64,000 nucleotides of DNA, taken from Chryseobacterium rhizoplanae. GTDB taxonomy: Bacteria; Bacteroidota; Bacteroidia; Flavobacteriales; Weeksellaceae. Position numbers and translations under genes: made by a program. Numbering within the stretch: the first letter of the stretch is position 1; each line of letters starts with the position of its first letter. Positions 47,246-54,981 of the stretch are shown here, piece by piece. Location of the stretch: assembly GCF_900182655.1 (NCBI RefSeq), contig NZ_FXTC01000005.1:124001-188000 (forward strand), written 5' to 3'. The notes beneath the pieces were generated by a model. The model saw only the letters and a program-made list of their open reading frames with translations, ran no database searches and had not been told where the DNA came from.

Positions 47246-47974
47246 TTATTTCTTTTGGACTTCTGAAATGGCATCGGAAATTCCTCCACCTGCGGTTTCA
47301 AAGAAGGCAGGTCCAGCCAGAAGGTATACTTTTTCTAATTTTTTTGTGGTGGATAGTTTGTGTTCTTTCAGGTAATTTTCAGAACGGTTGGCGTGTACGA
47401 TTCCTTTTACTACGTTTCCAGCTATCAAAGCGGTTGGAGAATCTATTCCTGCATCTTTCAGATCACTGGCGAAGGCAAAATTGGTAACGCCTAATCTCAT
47501 CGCTTCACGGGCAGCCACTTCACCTACGGAAGTCATTAAATCGGGTGTGAATTTATTACGATCACCTAAACCGATTAACAATAATTTCTTTGCAGACATC
47601 GATCCGGCAGGTGGTGTAATTAAAAGGGTTTCTAAAGAATGTCCCTGGAATTGTCCTGCTTTTCTGATATTGGTCAGTTCTCCTTTTAAAGCTTCATCCA
47701 GATGAACCAATCCATTTAGTTTTGCGGGTAAAGCCTGAGCATTAAAGATGTCTCCTTCTGTATATTCAAACACACAGGCTACCTGAAGCTGGGCATCAGC
47801 GGATGAAGGTCCCTGTACCAATCCTACCATGGAGATTCCGTCTACAGTTCCCCATGTTTTAGAGGTTCCGATAGCTGTTGTCTTTGCAGGTGATGTAGTT
47901 GTTGTTTGCGCAAAGCTTAGTGTAGAGAAAGCTAAAGCTGCGATTACTAGTGATTGTTTTAGTGTATTTTTCAT
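47246..47974 (-). CDS. secreted protein with only the N-terminal domain of M17 leucyl aminopeptidases
   Basis: 242 residues. Signal peptide 1-22 (ending LSFAQ), then a low-complexity Thr/Ser stretch. Residues about 50-220 match the M17 N-terminal (macro-like) domain: GLVHLDEALKGELTNI, LLITPPAG, LLLIGLGDRNKF. The metal-binding catalytic domain is absent, so it cannot be a peptidase. It may bind a nucleotide or peptide. It is the last gene of the series that begins with the pirin gene, but a 266-bp gap with repeats precedes it. Confidence 0.8.
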   Translation of the reverse strand: MKNTLKQSLVIAALAFSTLSFAQTTTTSPAKTTAIGTSKTWGTVDGISMVGLVQGPSSADAQLQVACVFEYTEGDIFNAQALPAKLNGLVHLDEALKGELTNIRKAGQFQGHSLETLLITPPAGSMSAKKLLLIGLGDRNKFTPDLMTSVGEVAAREAMRLGVTNFAFASDLKDAGIDSPTALIAGNVVKGIVHANRSENYLKEHKLSTTKKLEKVYLLAGPAFFETAGGGISDAISEVQKK

Positions 47975-48000
47975 GAGATTTATTTTTTGTTATTTGTTAC

Positions 48001-48226
48001 GAGTTTCGGGGTGCGAGATGCGGGTTGTAAATGTTGTTTGTTGGATAACGCAAGGCCGCAAAGAATTTGAATACTTTATATTTTTAAGGCGCGAGTCGCT
48101 TTGCTCCGGCTATTTCTTTTTTTCAAAGGTAGTTTCTGTGATGGAGAGGTGCATTGATGTGGGGTAATTTTTGTTGCGGGGTTCGGGATGCGAGTTTTCG
48201 GGGTTCGAACTGCGGGATATTCTTGC
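48001..48226. repeat. GGGGTGCGAGATGCGGG-type repeat tracts
   Basis: GAGTTTCGGGGTGCGAGATG (48001-48020) and GGGGTTCGGGATGCGAGTTT (48177-48196) belong with the octamer-derived family. They fill much of the gap between the porin and the M17-N gene. Confidence 0.65.
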
Positions 48227-48240
48227 GGATATATATTTTT

Positions 48241-49608
48241 TTAAAATTTAAATACAATTCTGGAGTTGATAAAGAGTCCGTCTTTGTGGTTATCGATCAC
48301 ATCGTTGATAAAAGCTCCTGTGTTGAAATACTGTATTCCTGTATTAAAGGTTAAAAACTTATTGATCTTATAATTAAAGCTTCCTAATAAAGCGGTTCCA
48401 ATGTATCTCTTTCTTGAGTTGGAAGATGGCAGGTTTAATGTTCCGCTGGGTCTGTAAATTCCGTCCTGGGTAGAATATCTCCAGTTGAAAACGACATCTG
48501 CCTGTACGGTTATTTTTTCACTCAAATCCACGGTTGCATAGGGATGAATATCAATTAAATTCACCGGGCCGATCTGAGGATTGAATCCAAAATACCCGCC
48601 TTTCGGATACAGAGGATTGAATGTTCCCAGTTTGCCATCTCCTTTATTGCTGTCACCCGAGATGTAATCATTTCTAAGGTTAATCGTTGGTTTTCCTTTT
48701 ACATTTTCAAACATATATCCGATGTCTGCAGAAGCCGTCCATGCGCTGATATTCCCTTTATTAAAGTTACCGAACTGATAAGCAGCTTCAAAATTGTAAA
48801 TAAAGCCACCGCCATATCTCCAAAATCTTCCTCCTAAAGTATGTCTGTTTTCATCAGAGATTCCATCTTCAAAACGTACATCTTTTCTGTGAATTCCTAA
48901 ATAATATAATTCCAGATTTCCGCTTCTGGGAATAATCAAAGTGTTGTAACTTCCCCAAAGGTTGATGGATTTTGAAGATTTGTTATCAAATGCTCCGGGA
49001 CTGATTTCACTGGCAGCCATCATAAAGGCATCGGATCTGAAGTTTCCTTTTTTGTACATGAATTTCAATCCGTCAAAATAGAGTCTTAAATTCGGACCTT
49101 CTCTTACTGAAATCAGCCTTCCGCTTCCATAATCAAGTTCTTGTCTTCCTGCACGCACTGTCAGTTTTTCTTTGTCATTTTTCAGGATATCTACATCAAT
49201 GAAGAGATTCTGGATATTCAAATGATCTTCATCAATTGGTCTTGGGCCGTTCTTTCTTCCATTTTCCCAGGCACTTCTCACTTGTCCGAAAATTCTTACC
49301 CGTGAGCCCAGATGCAGATCTGCATGTACATTGTATCTTTGAATCAGAAAAGGATTACTTCCAATGTCCATTCTCCCCCAATCTTCATTATTAAAATCTA
49401 CAAACTCCAGTCTTGCTTCTCCTCCCACTGACAGGTAATTGTTATTTTTTTCTGCAAGCGGAATATATTTTATGGAATTGTAAAAAGTCTTTGCAGAGTC
49501 TTTGTATGCAGCATAATCTTCATCAAACCTCATCAGTTTGAACTGTGCAGAAATCTGAGCCGGAATGAAAATCTGCAACAAAAGTGCAATGGCAATCAGT
49601 TTTTTCAT
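48241..49608 (-). CDS. alginate-export-family outer-membrane porin
   Basis: 455 residues. Signal peptide 1-21 (ending AQISAQ), then beta strands with the alginate_exp pattern: SVGGEARLEFVDFNNEDWG, RYNVHADLHLG, RVRIFGQVRSAWENGRK, RAGRQELDYGSGRLISVREG. It ends in phenylalanine (RIVFKF), as barrel proteins do. Such porins pass small organic acids or aromatic compounds in many bacteria, so the family name need not describe the substrate. It follows the DoxX gene by two bases, hence the same transcript. Confidence 0.88.
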   Translation of the reverse strand: MKKLIAIALLLQIFIPAQISAQFKLMRFDEDYAAYKDSAKTFYNSIKYIPLAEKNNNYLSVGGEARLEFVDFNNEDWGRMDIGSNPFLIQRYNVHADLHLGSRVRIFGQVRSAWENGRKNGPRPIDEDHLNIQNLFIDVDILKNDKEKLTVRAGRQELDYGSGRLISVREGPNLRLYFDGLKFMYKKGNFRSDAFMMAASEISPGAFDNKSSKSINLWGSYNTLIIPRSGNLELYYLGIHRKDVRFEDGISDENRHTLGGRFWRYGGGFIYNFEAAYQFGNFNKGNISAWTASADIGYMFENVKGKPTINLRNDYISGDSNKGDGKLGTFNPLYPKGGYFGFNPQIGPVNLIDIHPYATVDLSEKITVQADVVFNWRYSTQDGIYRPSGTLNLPSSNSRKRYIGTALLGSFNYKINKFLTFNTGIQYFNTGAFINDVIDNHKDGLFINSRIVFKF

Positions 49609-49610
49609 GA

Positions 49611-50036
49611 TTATTTCTTGGTTAAAAAATTATCAACTGAATATCTGCCAGCTCCCATAAACAGTAAAAACAGATAACATAAACTGTACATGAAAGGTGT
49701 ATCTTTCACCAGTAATGCATCGTTCCAATGAAGAATAAAATATCCTGTAAGCGTCACCGCCAGGATGGGTAATACTGCAACTCTTGTGAAAAGGCCAAAG
49801 ATCACAAATACCGGGAATACCAGATTGGCAGCGTCTGCAAAAAGACTGTTGAAAGCTTCCGGAAGGTGCAGCGGGTTCGGAACCTGTTCTGCTTCTGAAA
49901 CGCCTATTCCTAATTTTTTTAATCCGTGCGCTACGATTAATTCTGTAGAAAGTAAGACTCTGAAAACTAAAAGTGCAATGTCTGTTAATTTTCCTGACGG
50001 ATTGGTATTGGTGATGATGTGGATTAGCTTTTTCAT
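49611..50036 (-). CDS. DoxX-family membrane protein (MhqP-like)
   Basis: 141 residues with four helices. The DoxX pattern is visible in LIVAHGLKKLG followed by an amphipathic loop, FPVFVIFGLFTRVAVLPILA, and a C-terminal GAGRYSVDNFL. In Bacillus the DoxX homologue MhqP is coinduced with ring-cleaving dioxygenases by hydroquinones; here it lies near pirin and VOC genes, which supports the same kind of role by analogy. Cotranscribed with the porin gene. Confidence 0.85.
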   Translation of the reverse strand: MKKLIHIITNTNPSGKLTDIALLVFRVLLSTELIVAHGLKKLGIGVSEAEQVPNPLHLPEAFNSLFADAANLVFPVFVIFGLFTRVAVLPILAVTLTGYFILHWNDALLVKDTPFMYSLCYLFLLFMGAGRYSVDNFLTKK

Positions 50037-50155
50037 GATTTATATGGGATTTTTAAGAGTGAGTTTGATTGAGGGGATTTTGTTTAACCGCAGATGACAT
50101 AGATTGACACAGATGATTGTGCTTACTTTGATTTTGTGGCAGGGTTTGCGTGTAA

Positions 50156-50234
50156 GACCACCCCGTCAAAAATTTTTTGAATTTTTGCCACCCCTCCGGA
50201 GGAGGGGAATTTTTGCTCCTTCAGTTCGATATTG
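50156..50234. repeat. ~80-bp dispersed element, copy C
   Basis: AGACCACCCCGTCAAAAATT, then TTTTGAATTTTTGCCACCCC, TCCGGAGGAGGGGAATTTTT. It sits in the 211-bp gap between the amidohydrolase stop and the DoxX start and may have been inserted between cotranscribed genes. Its left neighbour TTTAACCGCAGATGACATAG is another common flavobacterial repeat. Confidence 0.85.
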
Positions 50235-50247
50235 ATGGGGATTAATT

Positions 50248-52020
50248 CTATTTGGTTTGATAGCCTCCGTAATATTTTACAGGTGACCAGTCCGGGATAA
50301 CCGGAAGAGGTGCAGGAGCAACGGTTTTGTAAGTTTCATCTCCGTACACTACTTTTCCGTCTACAATGGTCAGTTTTGAAGTGATGTTTTTAATTTCTTC
50401 ATCATTGACCGTGAAATAATCTTTGTCCAAAATGGTAAGGTCTGCAAAATATCCCTTCTGTATTTTTCCTTTCTGATAGTCTTTTATTAATTCATATCCT
50501 CCATAGGTAGAAAGTGATAAGGCTGTTTTTCTGTCTAAGGTATTTTCTTTGCCCATTACCTGGTTTCCTCCGATTGTTTTTCCCGTGGTAATCCAGTATA
50601 AAGCAACCCATGGATTGTAGCTTGCTACTCTGGTTCCGTCTGTTCCCAGTCCTACAGGAATTCCCATTTCCAGCATTTTTTTCACTGGTGGAGAAGCTAA
50701 AGCAGGCTTTTTACCGTATCTGTGGATGAAACTTTCTCCCTGATAAGCCATTCTGTGCTGTATGGCAATTCCGCCGCCCATTGCTTTGATTCTTTTCATA
50801 TTGTCTTCAGTAATGGTTTCAGCGTGGTCAATAAACCAGACTAATCCGTTCAAAGGAGTTTCTTTGTTGACCTCTTCAATGACATTTAAAAATCTTGTGA
50901 TACTTTCATTGTAAGTGGCGTGAATTCTGAAAGGCCATTTATTTTTAACCAGAAGACTCACCACCTCTTCCATATTTTTTTCCATGGTTGCAGGAAGTTC
51001 AGGTCTTGGAAAAAGGAAATTTTCAAAATCTGCTCCATCAGACACCAGGTTTTCCCCTCCTCCGTTAACGTGATAATCTATTTCGTTGAAATCGTTGTGA
51101 CCATGATCGTCAATTTCTACCATTCCTATCCATTTGGTGTAGTCTGCAAGTTCGGAACCTTTCTTCTGAGCAAATAAATAGTAAGGTAAACGAACGGTAA
51201 TTTTTCCTTCTTTGTTCAACTTGTCTGTTGTTCCGTAGTCATCCGGAAAATTCTGAAATCCTCCTCCTGCATCCATTACAGCGGTTACGCCTAATCTGTT
51301 AAGCTCGGTCATATACTGAAGGGTAGAATTTATTTTTTCTTCTTCTTTCAACTCCGGTAGTTTCGCCAATGTTGAATAAAGAATAAATGCATTAGGTTCC
51401 GCCACTAATAAACCTGTGGGATCCCCATTGCTGTCTTTCTCAATTAAACCTTGTGCAGGATTAGGTGTTTCTCCGTTGATATTGAGTTCTTTTAATCCAG
51501 CTTTGTTTAACCATGCTTTTCCGTAAAGGTACATGACGAAAGTGGGTACATTTCCTGTGGCTTCATTTATTTCAGCCAGGGTAGGAAGTCTTTTTTCTTC
51601 AAACTGATATTCATTCCAGCCTCCAATCACTCTTACCCATTGTCCTTTCGGGGTTCTCTGCGCCTGTTCTTTCAGCATTTCCAAGGCTCTTTTTAAGGAT
51701 TTTACTCCATCCCAGCGAAGTTCCGTATTATAAAATCTACCACCACGAATCACATGCAGGTGACTGTCAAACAATCCAGGGATTACTCTGTTCCCTTCGG
51801 CATCAATGACTTTTGTATTGCTGCTTTTTAATTTTAAAATCTGGGCGTTCGTTCCGGTTTGTAAGATTTTATGGTCTTTTATTGCTACAGCCTGTACTTC
51901 GGGATTTTTATCATCCATTGTTGTGATCTTCCCGTTGGTAATGATCATGTCTGCTTTCTGAGCATTCAGGATTCCTGTCCCTAAGACTGTGGAAAGTATA
52001 AGTGTGTTCAGTAATTTCAT
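50248..52020 (-). CDS. secreted amidohydrolase (YtcJ-like)
   Basis: 590 residues. Signal peptide 1-20 (ending LNAQ). The amidohydrolase superfamily features are GLFDSHLHVIRGG (metal-binding HxH), the mid-protein HxxE-like IHATYNES, FIDHAETI and GLGTDGTRVASYNPW (Asp). The Amidohydro_3 (YtcJ) domain has the usual length. It would hydrolyse a C-N or C-O bond in a small molecule; the context with pirin, isochorismatase and a porin suggests degradation of an environmental aromatic or amide, which is inference. Confidence 0.85.
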   Translation of the reverse strand: MKLLNTLILSTVLGTGILNAQKADMIITNGKITTMDDKNPEVQAVAIKDHKILQTGTNAQILKLKSSNTKVIDAEGNRVIPGLFDSHLHVIRGGRFYNTELRWDGVKSLKRALEMLKEQAQRTPKGQWVRVIGGWNEYQFEEKRLPTLAEINEATGNVPTFVMYLYGKAWLNKAGLKELNINGETPNPAQGLIEKDSNGDPTGLLVAEPNAFILYSTLAKLPELKEEEKINSTLQYMTELNRLGVTAVMDAGGGFQNFPDDYGTTDKLNKEGKITVRLPYYLFAQKKGSELADYTKWIGMVEIDDHGHNDFNEIDYHVNGGGENLVSDGADFENFLFPRPELPATMEKNMEEVVSLLVKNKWPFRIHATYNESITRFLNVIEEVNKETPLNGLVWFIDHAETITEDNMKRIKAMGGGIAIQHRMAYQGESFIHRYGKKPALASPPVKKMLEMGIPVGLGTDGTRVASYNPWVALYWITTGKTIGGNQVMGKENTLDRKTALSLSTYGGYELIKDYQKGKIQKGYFADLTILDKDYFTVNDEEIKNITSKLTIVDGKVVYGDETYKTVAPAPLPVIPDWSPVKYYGGYQTK

Positions 52021-52044
52021 TATTTCAATATTTTAGTTTGAAGG

Positions 52045-52071
52045 TTTCGGCAGGCTTTCAGCCTGCCGAAA
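52045..52071 (-). terminator. hairpin between the isochorismatase-like and amidohydrolase genes
   Basis: TTTCGGCAGGCT-TTC-AGCCTGCCGAAA, a 12-bp perfect stem. Without a long T run after it, it may protect the upstream mRNA or reduce readthrough inside the operon. Confidence 0.55.
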
Positions 52072-52078
52072 CAGACCA

Positions 52079-52768
52079 TTAGTGTTTTAACATTTCCTGA
52101 GCATACTGAATTCCAATACCGTAAGCCCCACCGTGTTTTTTCATCAGATCATTAACCGGTTTGTAGGTTTCTTTTCTTGCCCAGTCTCTCTGAAGTTCCA
52201 ATACATACTGAACAGAAGTAATAGGATGTGCTCCTGCCTGAACCATACGTGTGATTGACTGATCATGAGCTTCTTTAGAAATATCACCTGAAGCATCTGT
52301 TACCACATATACATCATATCCTTCATCAATGGCTGATAATACCGGTCCTACGATACATACACTTGTCCATAATCCGGCGAAAACCAGTTTCTTTTTATTC
52401 TTTCCTGTAATGGCTTTGTGAGCATTAAGGTCTTCCCAAGTATTCATCGTAGTTCTGTCTACATATCCGCTTGTTGCTTCAGGATATACTTCTGAAATTT
52501 CAGGGAAAACAGGTCCGCTGAATGATTTTTCTGCCACTGTTGTTACCACTGTAGGAACATTAAAAATCTTTGATCCTCCGGCTACAAGTGCTACATTGTT
52601 TCTTAATTCTTCCATGCTGATGCTTTTTGTTGCAAAAGCCATCTGTCCTTCATGGTCTATCAATACCACGGCATGATTGGTAGGATTTAATAATGATTTT
52701 CCAGGGTTTTGAGCTGACGCTGTTAAGGATAATAAGCCAGCTGCAAAGGATAGGATTAATTTTTTCAT
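52079..52768 (-). CDS. secreted isochorismatase-family hydrolase (YcaC-like)
   Basis: 229 residues with a signal peptide (1-19, ending LTASAQ). The cysteine hydrolase motifs are AVVLIDHEGQMAF (Asp) and FAGLWTSVCIVGPVL (nucleophile Cys) followed by VYVVTDASGD. Cytosolic YcaC forms an octamer; here export is unusual. Likely substrates are amides or isochorismate-like esters, not readable. Part of the pirin-led operon. Confidence 0.85.
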   Translation of the reverse strand: MKKLILSFAAGLLSLTASAQNPGKSLLNPTNHAVVLIDHEGQMAFATKSISMEELRNNVALVAGGSKIFNVPTVVTTVAEKSFSGPVFPEISEVYPEATSGYVDRTTMNTWEDLNAHKAITGKNKKKLVFAGLWTSVCIVGPVLSAIDEGYDVYVVTDASGDISKEAHDQSITRMVQAGAHPITSVQYVLELQRDWARKETYKPVNDLMKKHGGAYGIGIQYAQEMLKH

Positions 52769-52809
52769 AATGATTTAATTTAAGGGTTGTTATTTCTGTT
52801 TAATTTTTA

Positions 52810-53685
52810 TTATAGTGTCATTGGTACGTCCATTACAAGGATTTCCGTACCTTCTTTTAATGCTTTGATATTGATATTCTGGATATCCCAGACTCCGAAT
52901 CCATCACGTTCTTCCAAAATCTCTCCGCCTATTTCTGCGCTTCCTTTCAGAATGAAAACATAGGCTCCGTTTCCTTTTTTCCTGATCTGATAAGGTGTTT
53001 CTGTATTCTGATCAAAAGTTCCCAGATGAAACCAGGCATCCTGATGGATCCATACTCCTTCGTCATCTGCGTTTGGGGAAAGAATCTGCTGAAATTTATT
53101 GTGTCCTTTCGCCTTGTCTAAAGTGATCTGATCATATCTTGGTGTAACATTTCTTTTTTTCGGGTAGATCCAGATCTGAAGGAATTTTACAAACTTATCA
53201 CTGTTTTTGTTGAATTCGCTGTGCATGATTCCGGTTCCTGCACTCATCACCTGGATGTCTCCGCTTCTGATTACTGCTATATTTCCCATGCTGTCTTTAT
53301 GTTCAAGGTCCCCTTCCAAAGGAATACTGATGATCTCCATATTGTCGTGAGGATGTGTTCCAAAACCTCTTCCTGCTTCCACTTTATCGTCATTCAGAAC
53401 TCTCAGTACTCCGAAGTGCATTCTTTCAGGATTGTAATAATTGGCAAAGCTGAAAGTGTGCTGGCTTAATAACCATCCGTGGTCTGCTTTTCCTCTTGAG
53501 TCTGCTCTGTGGATGACAGAGTTTTCTTTTATTTTTGATTCTGTATTGGGAAGATGATTGTATCCGATGGGTTCTAGTGGTTCAATCTCATCGATCTCAT
53601 TTTTCATAGTGTTCGCCAGAGAAGCTGATGCTACAAACATTCCTGTTCCCAATAATCCTTTCTTTAAAAAATCTTTTCTGTCCAT
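52810..53685 (-). CDS. pirin-family bicupin protein
   Basis: 291 residues. The N terminus KDFLKKGLLGTGMFVASASL has the form of a signal or Tat-like sequence but has one Arg only (MDRKDF), so export is uncertain. The cupin metal ligands are in FGTHPHDNMEIIS (His, His, Glu) and MHSEFN, the pirin pattern H-x-H...H-x-E. Pirins of bacteria include quercetin 2,3-dioxygenases. First gene after a promoter with the shared 16-bp palindrome. Confidence 0.88.
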   Translation of the reverse strand: MDRKDFLKKGLLGTGMFVASASLANTMKNEIDEIEPLEPIGYNHLPNTESKIKENSVIHRADSRGKADHGWLLSQHTFSFANYYNPERMHFGVLRVLNDDKVEAGRGFGTHPHDNMEIISIPLEGDLEHKDSMGNIAVIRSGDIQVMSAGTGIMHSEFNKNSDKFVKFLQIWIYPKKRNVTPRYDQITLDKAKGHNKFQQILSPNADDEGVWIHQDAWFHLGTFDQNTETPYQIRKKGNGAYVFILKGSAEIGGEILEERDGFGVWDIQNINIKALKEGTEILVMDVPMTL

Positions 53686-53717
53686 ATCAGATTGTTATTT
53701 GTTCTTGTTTGATAGGA

Positions 53718-53766
53718 CAAATTTAGAGAGACCGTAAACCCTGCACATTTAACTAGTTTAATAAAT
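53718..53766 (-). promoter_or_regulatory. promoter of the pirin operon with the shared palindrome
   Basis: A TAAATTTG -7 box (53718-53725, minus strand) lies 21 bases from ATTTAACTAGTTTAAT (53747-53762), a 16-bp palindrome with one mismatch pair. The flanks CTGCAC and AAAT are identical to a second copy at 59973-59998. The centre is about 43 bases upstream of the expected start point, the place used by class II CRP-type activators. Confidence 0.65.
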
Positions 53767-53777
53767 GACTTTGCAGC

Positions 53778-53810
53778 AAAAAAAAATGCCGGATACGTTT
53801 GTATCCGGCA
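53778..53810 (-). terminator. intrinsic terminator of the Crp/Fnr operon
   Basis: On the minus strand TGCCGGATAC-AAAC-GTATCCGGCA is followed by nine T. A 10-bp perfect stem, about 140 bases after the Crp/Fnr stop at 53954. A repeat with AAGGCGCAAAGATTTTATC lies between. Confidence 0.85.
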
Positions 53811-53953
53811 GTATTACTATATTGAATTCTTATTTTTGGTAAAACGCAAAGGCGCAATATGTATATTATAATGGTTATTAAGGCGCAAAGATTTTATCTC
53901 CGATAAAATTATTTATCACAAGATAGAATCTGTGTAATCTGTAGGTAAAAAAA

Positions 53954-54538
53954 TTATTTCTCTTTTGAGGCAAGACGCTTTCTTATTGTACTTACAAATT
54001 CTTTTGAAACCCCAAGATAGGAAGCGATGTAATACTGTGCTACTCTTTGTGGGATTGAAGGATATACTTTGATAAATTCGAGGTATCTGTCTGATGCCGC
54101 CTTGGAAATGGTATTGACCAAACGGCTCTGCAATGTCGCCAGGTTTCTCTGAACCAGCATTCTGAAAACTCTTTCGAGTTTCGGAATTTCCTGCAGCAGT
54201 TTTTCTTTGGTTGAAGGATTCAGCATATAGATTTCCGAATCTTCCAGCGTTTCAATATACACTTTTGAAGGTTTCTGCTCCTGGAATGAGGCAATATCAC
54301 TGATCCACCAGTCTTCGATGGCAAACAGCAGCGTAACTTCAGTACCAGCATCATCCAAACAGTACATTCTTATACATCCTTTGTGAATATAACCTTCAAA
54401 CTGGCAAATCTCTCCTTCCCTCAGTAAAACGGTCTTCTTAGGAAATGACTGACATACCAGCAGATCTGTAAATATTTTTTCTTCTTCGGGAGTGATTGAG
54501 ATAAATCGTGTAATGTTTTTGATGATATTTTCAAACAT
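53954..54538 (-). CDS. Crp/Fnr-family transcriptional regulator
   Basis: 194 residues from ATG 54538 (a frame to 54586 adds 16 residues that overlap the upstream gene). The cNMP-binding-type jelly-roll has LREGEICQFEGYIHKGCIRM and FAIEDWWISDIASF. The C-terminal helix-turn-helix is RVAQYYIASYLGVSKEFVST. No iron-sulfur cysteines are present. It is transcribed towards the pirin gene and is the obvious candidate to bind the palindrome in that promoter (inference from position). The receiver-like protein gene lies 10 bases upstream. Confidence 0.88.
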   Translation of the reverse strand: MFENIIKNITRFISITPEEEKIFTDLLVCQSFPKKTVLLREGEICQFEGYIHKGCIRMYCLDDAGTEVTLLFAIEDWWISDIASFQEQKPSKVYIETLEDSEIYMLNPSTKEKLLQEIPKLERVFRMLVQRNLATLQSRLVNTISKAASDRYLEFIKVYPSIPQRVAQYYIASYLGVSKEFVSTIRKRLASKEK

Positions 54539-54548
54539 AATGTCAGGT

Positions 54549-54869
54549 TTATCCCTGCAAATTAGGAAAAAGACTGTAAACTTCATTCTTTAAAAGTCCA
54601 CTTCCTCCTCCATAATGATCGATTACTTTAACATCTTTATCTAATCCTTCGCAGAATATTTTAATATCTTTTTCAAAATCTTCCTCAAGCCCGGAGCTTA
54701 AAAGAACAATATCTACGGTGTTCTCTTTTATATATTCGTAGCAGAAATTTTCATCACTTTGTATTTCGGCAGTCCAGCCTTCGTTATTTTCTATAATTCT
54801 TTTTAAAGTATCGAGAATTTCCTGATTCTTTCCAATGACTAAAAAATGTAATATTTTCATTTTGTTCAC
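54549..54869 (-). CDS. receiver-like protein lacking the phospho-acceptor aspartate
   Basis: 106 residues (starting at Met1 or Met4). The alternating beta/alpha pattern LHFLVIGKNQEILDTLKRII and VDIVLLSSGLEE resembles a response-regulator receiver domain, but serine stands where the Asp should be after the third strand, and the acidic pair after strand 1 is missing. It is therefore a pseudo-receiver or a different Rossmann-like fold. Placed 10 bases before the Crp/Fnr gene, it probably shares its transcript. Confidence 0.6.
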   Translation of the reverse strand: MNKMKILHFLVIGKNQEILDTLKRIIENNEGWTAEIQSDENFCYEYIKENTVDIVLLSSGLEEDFEKDIKIFCEGLDKDVKVIDHYGGGSGLLKNEVYSLFPNLQG

Positions 54870-54935
54870 TATTTATATTGTTGATTAAGGTAAGAAACAT
54901 TTGAGTAAAAAGTACATCTCTTATACAATTCATAC

Positions 54936-54981
54936 CTTCAAACTCGATAACTCGAAACCCGAAACCCGCATCTCGTTCCCT
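54936..54981. repeat. CTCGAAACCCGAAACCCG repeat tract
   Basis: CTTCAAACTCGATAACTCG, AAACCCGAAACCCGCATCTC. It abuts the 3' end of the antiporter gene (stop 54982). Confidence 0.7.
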
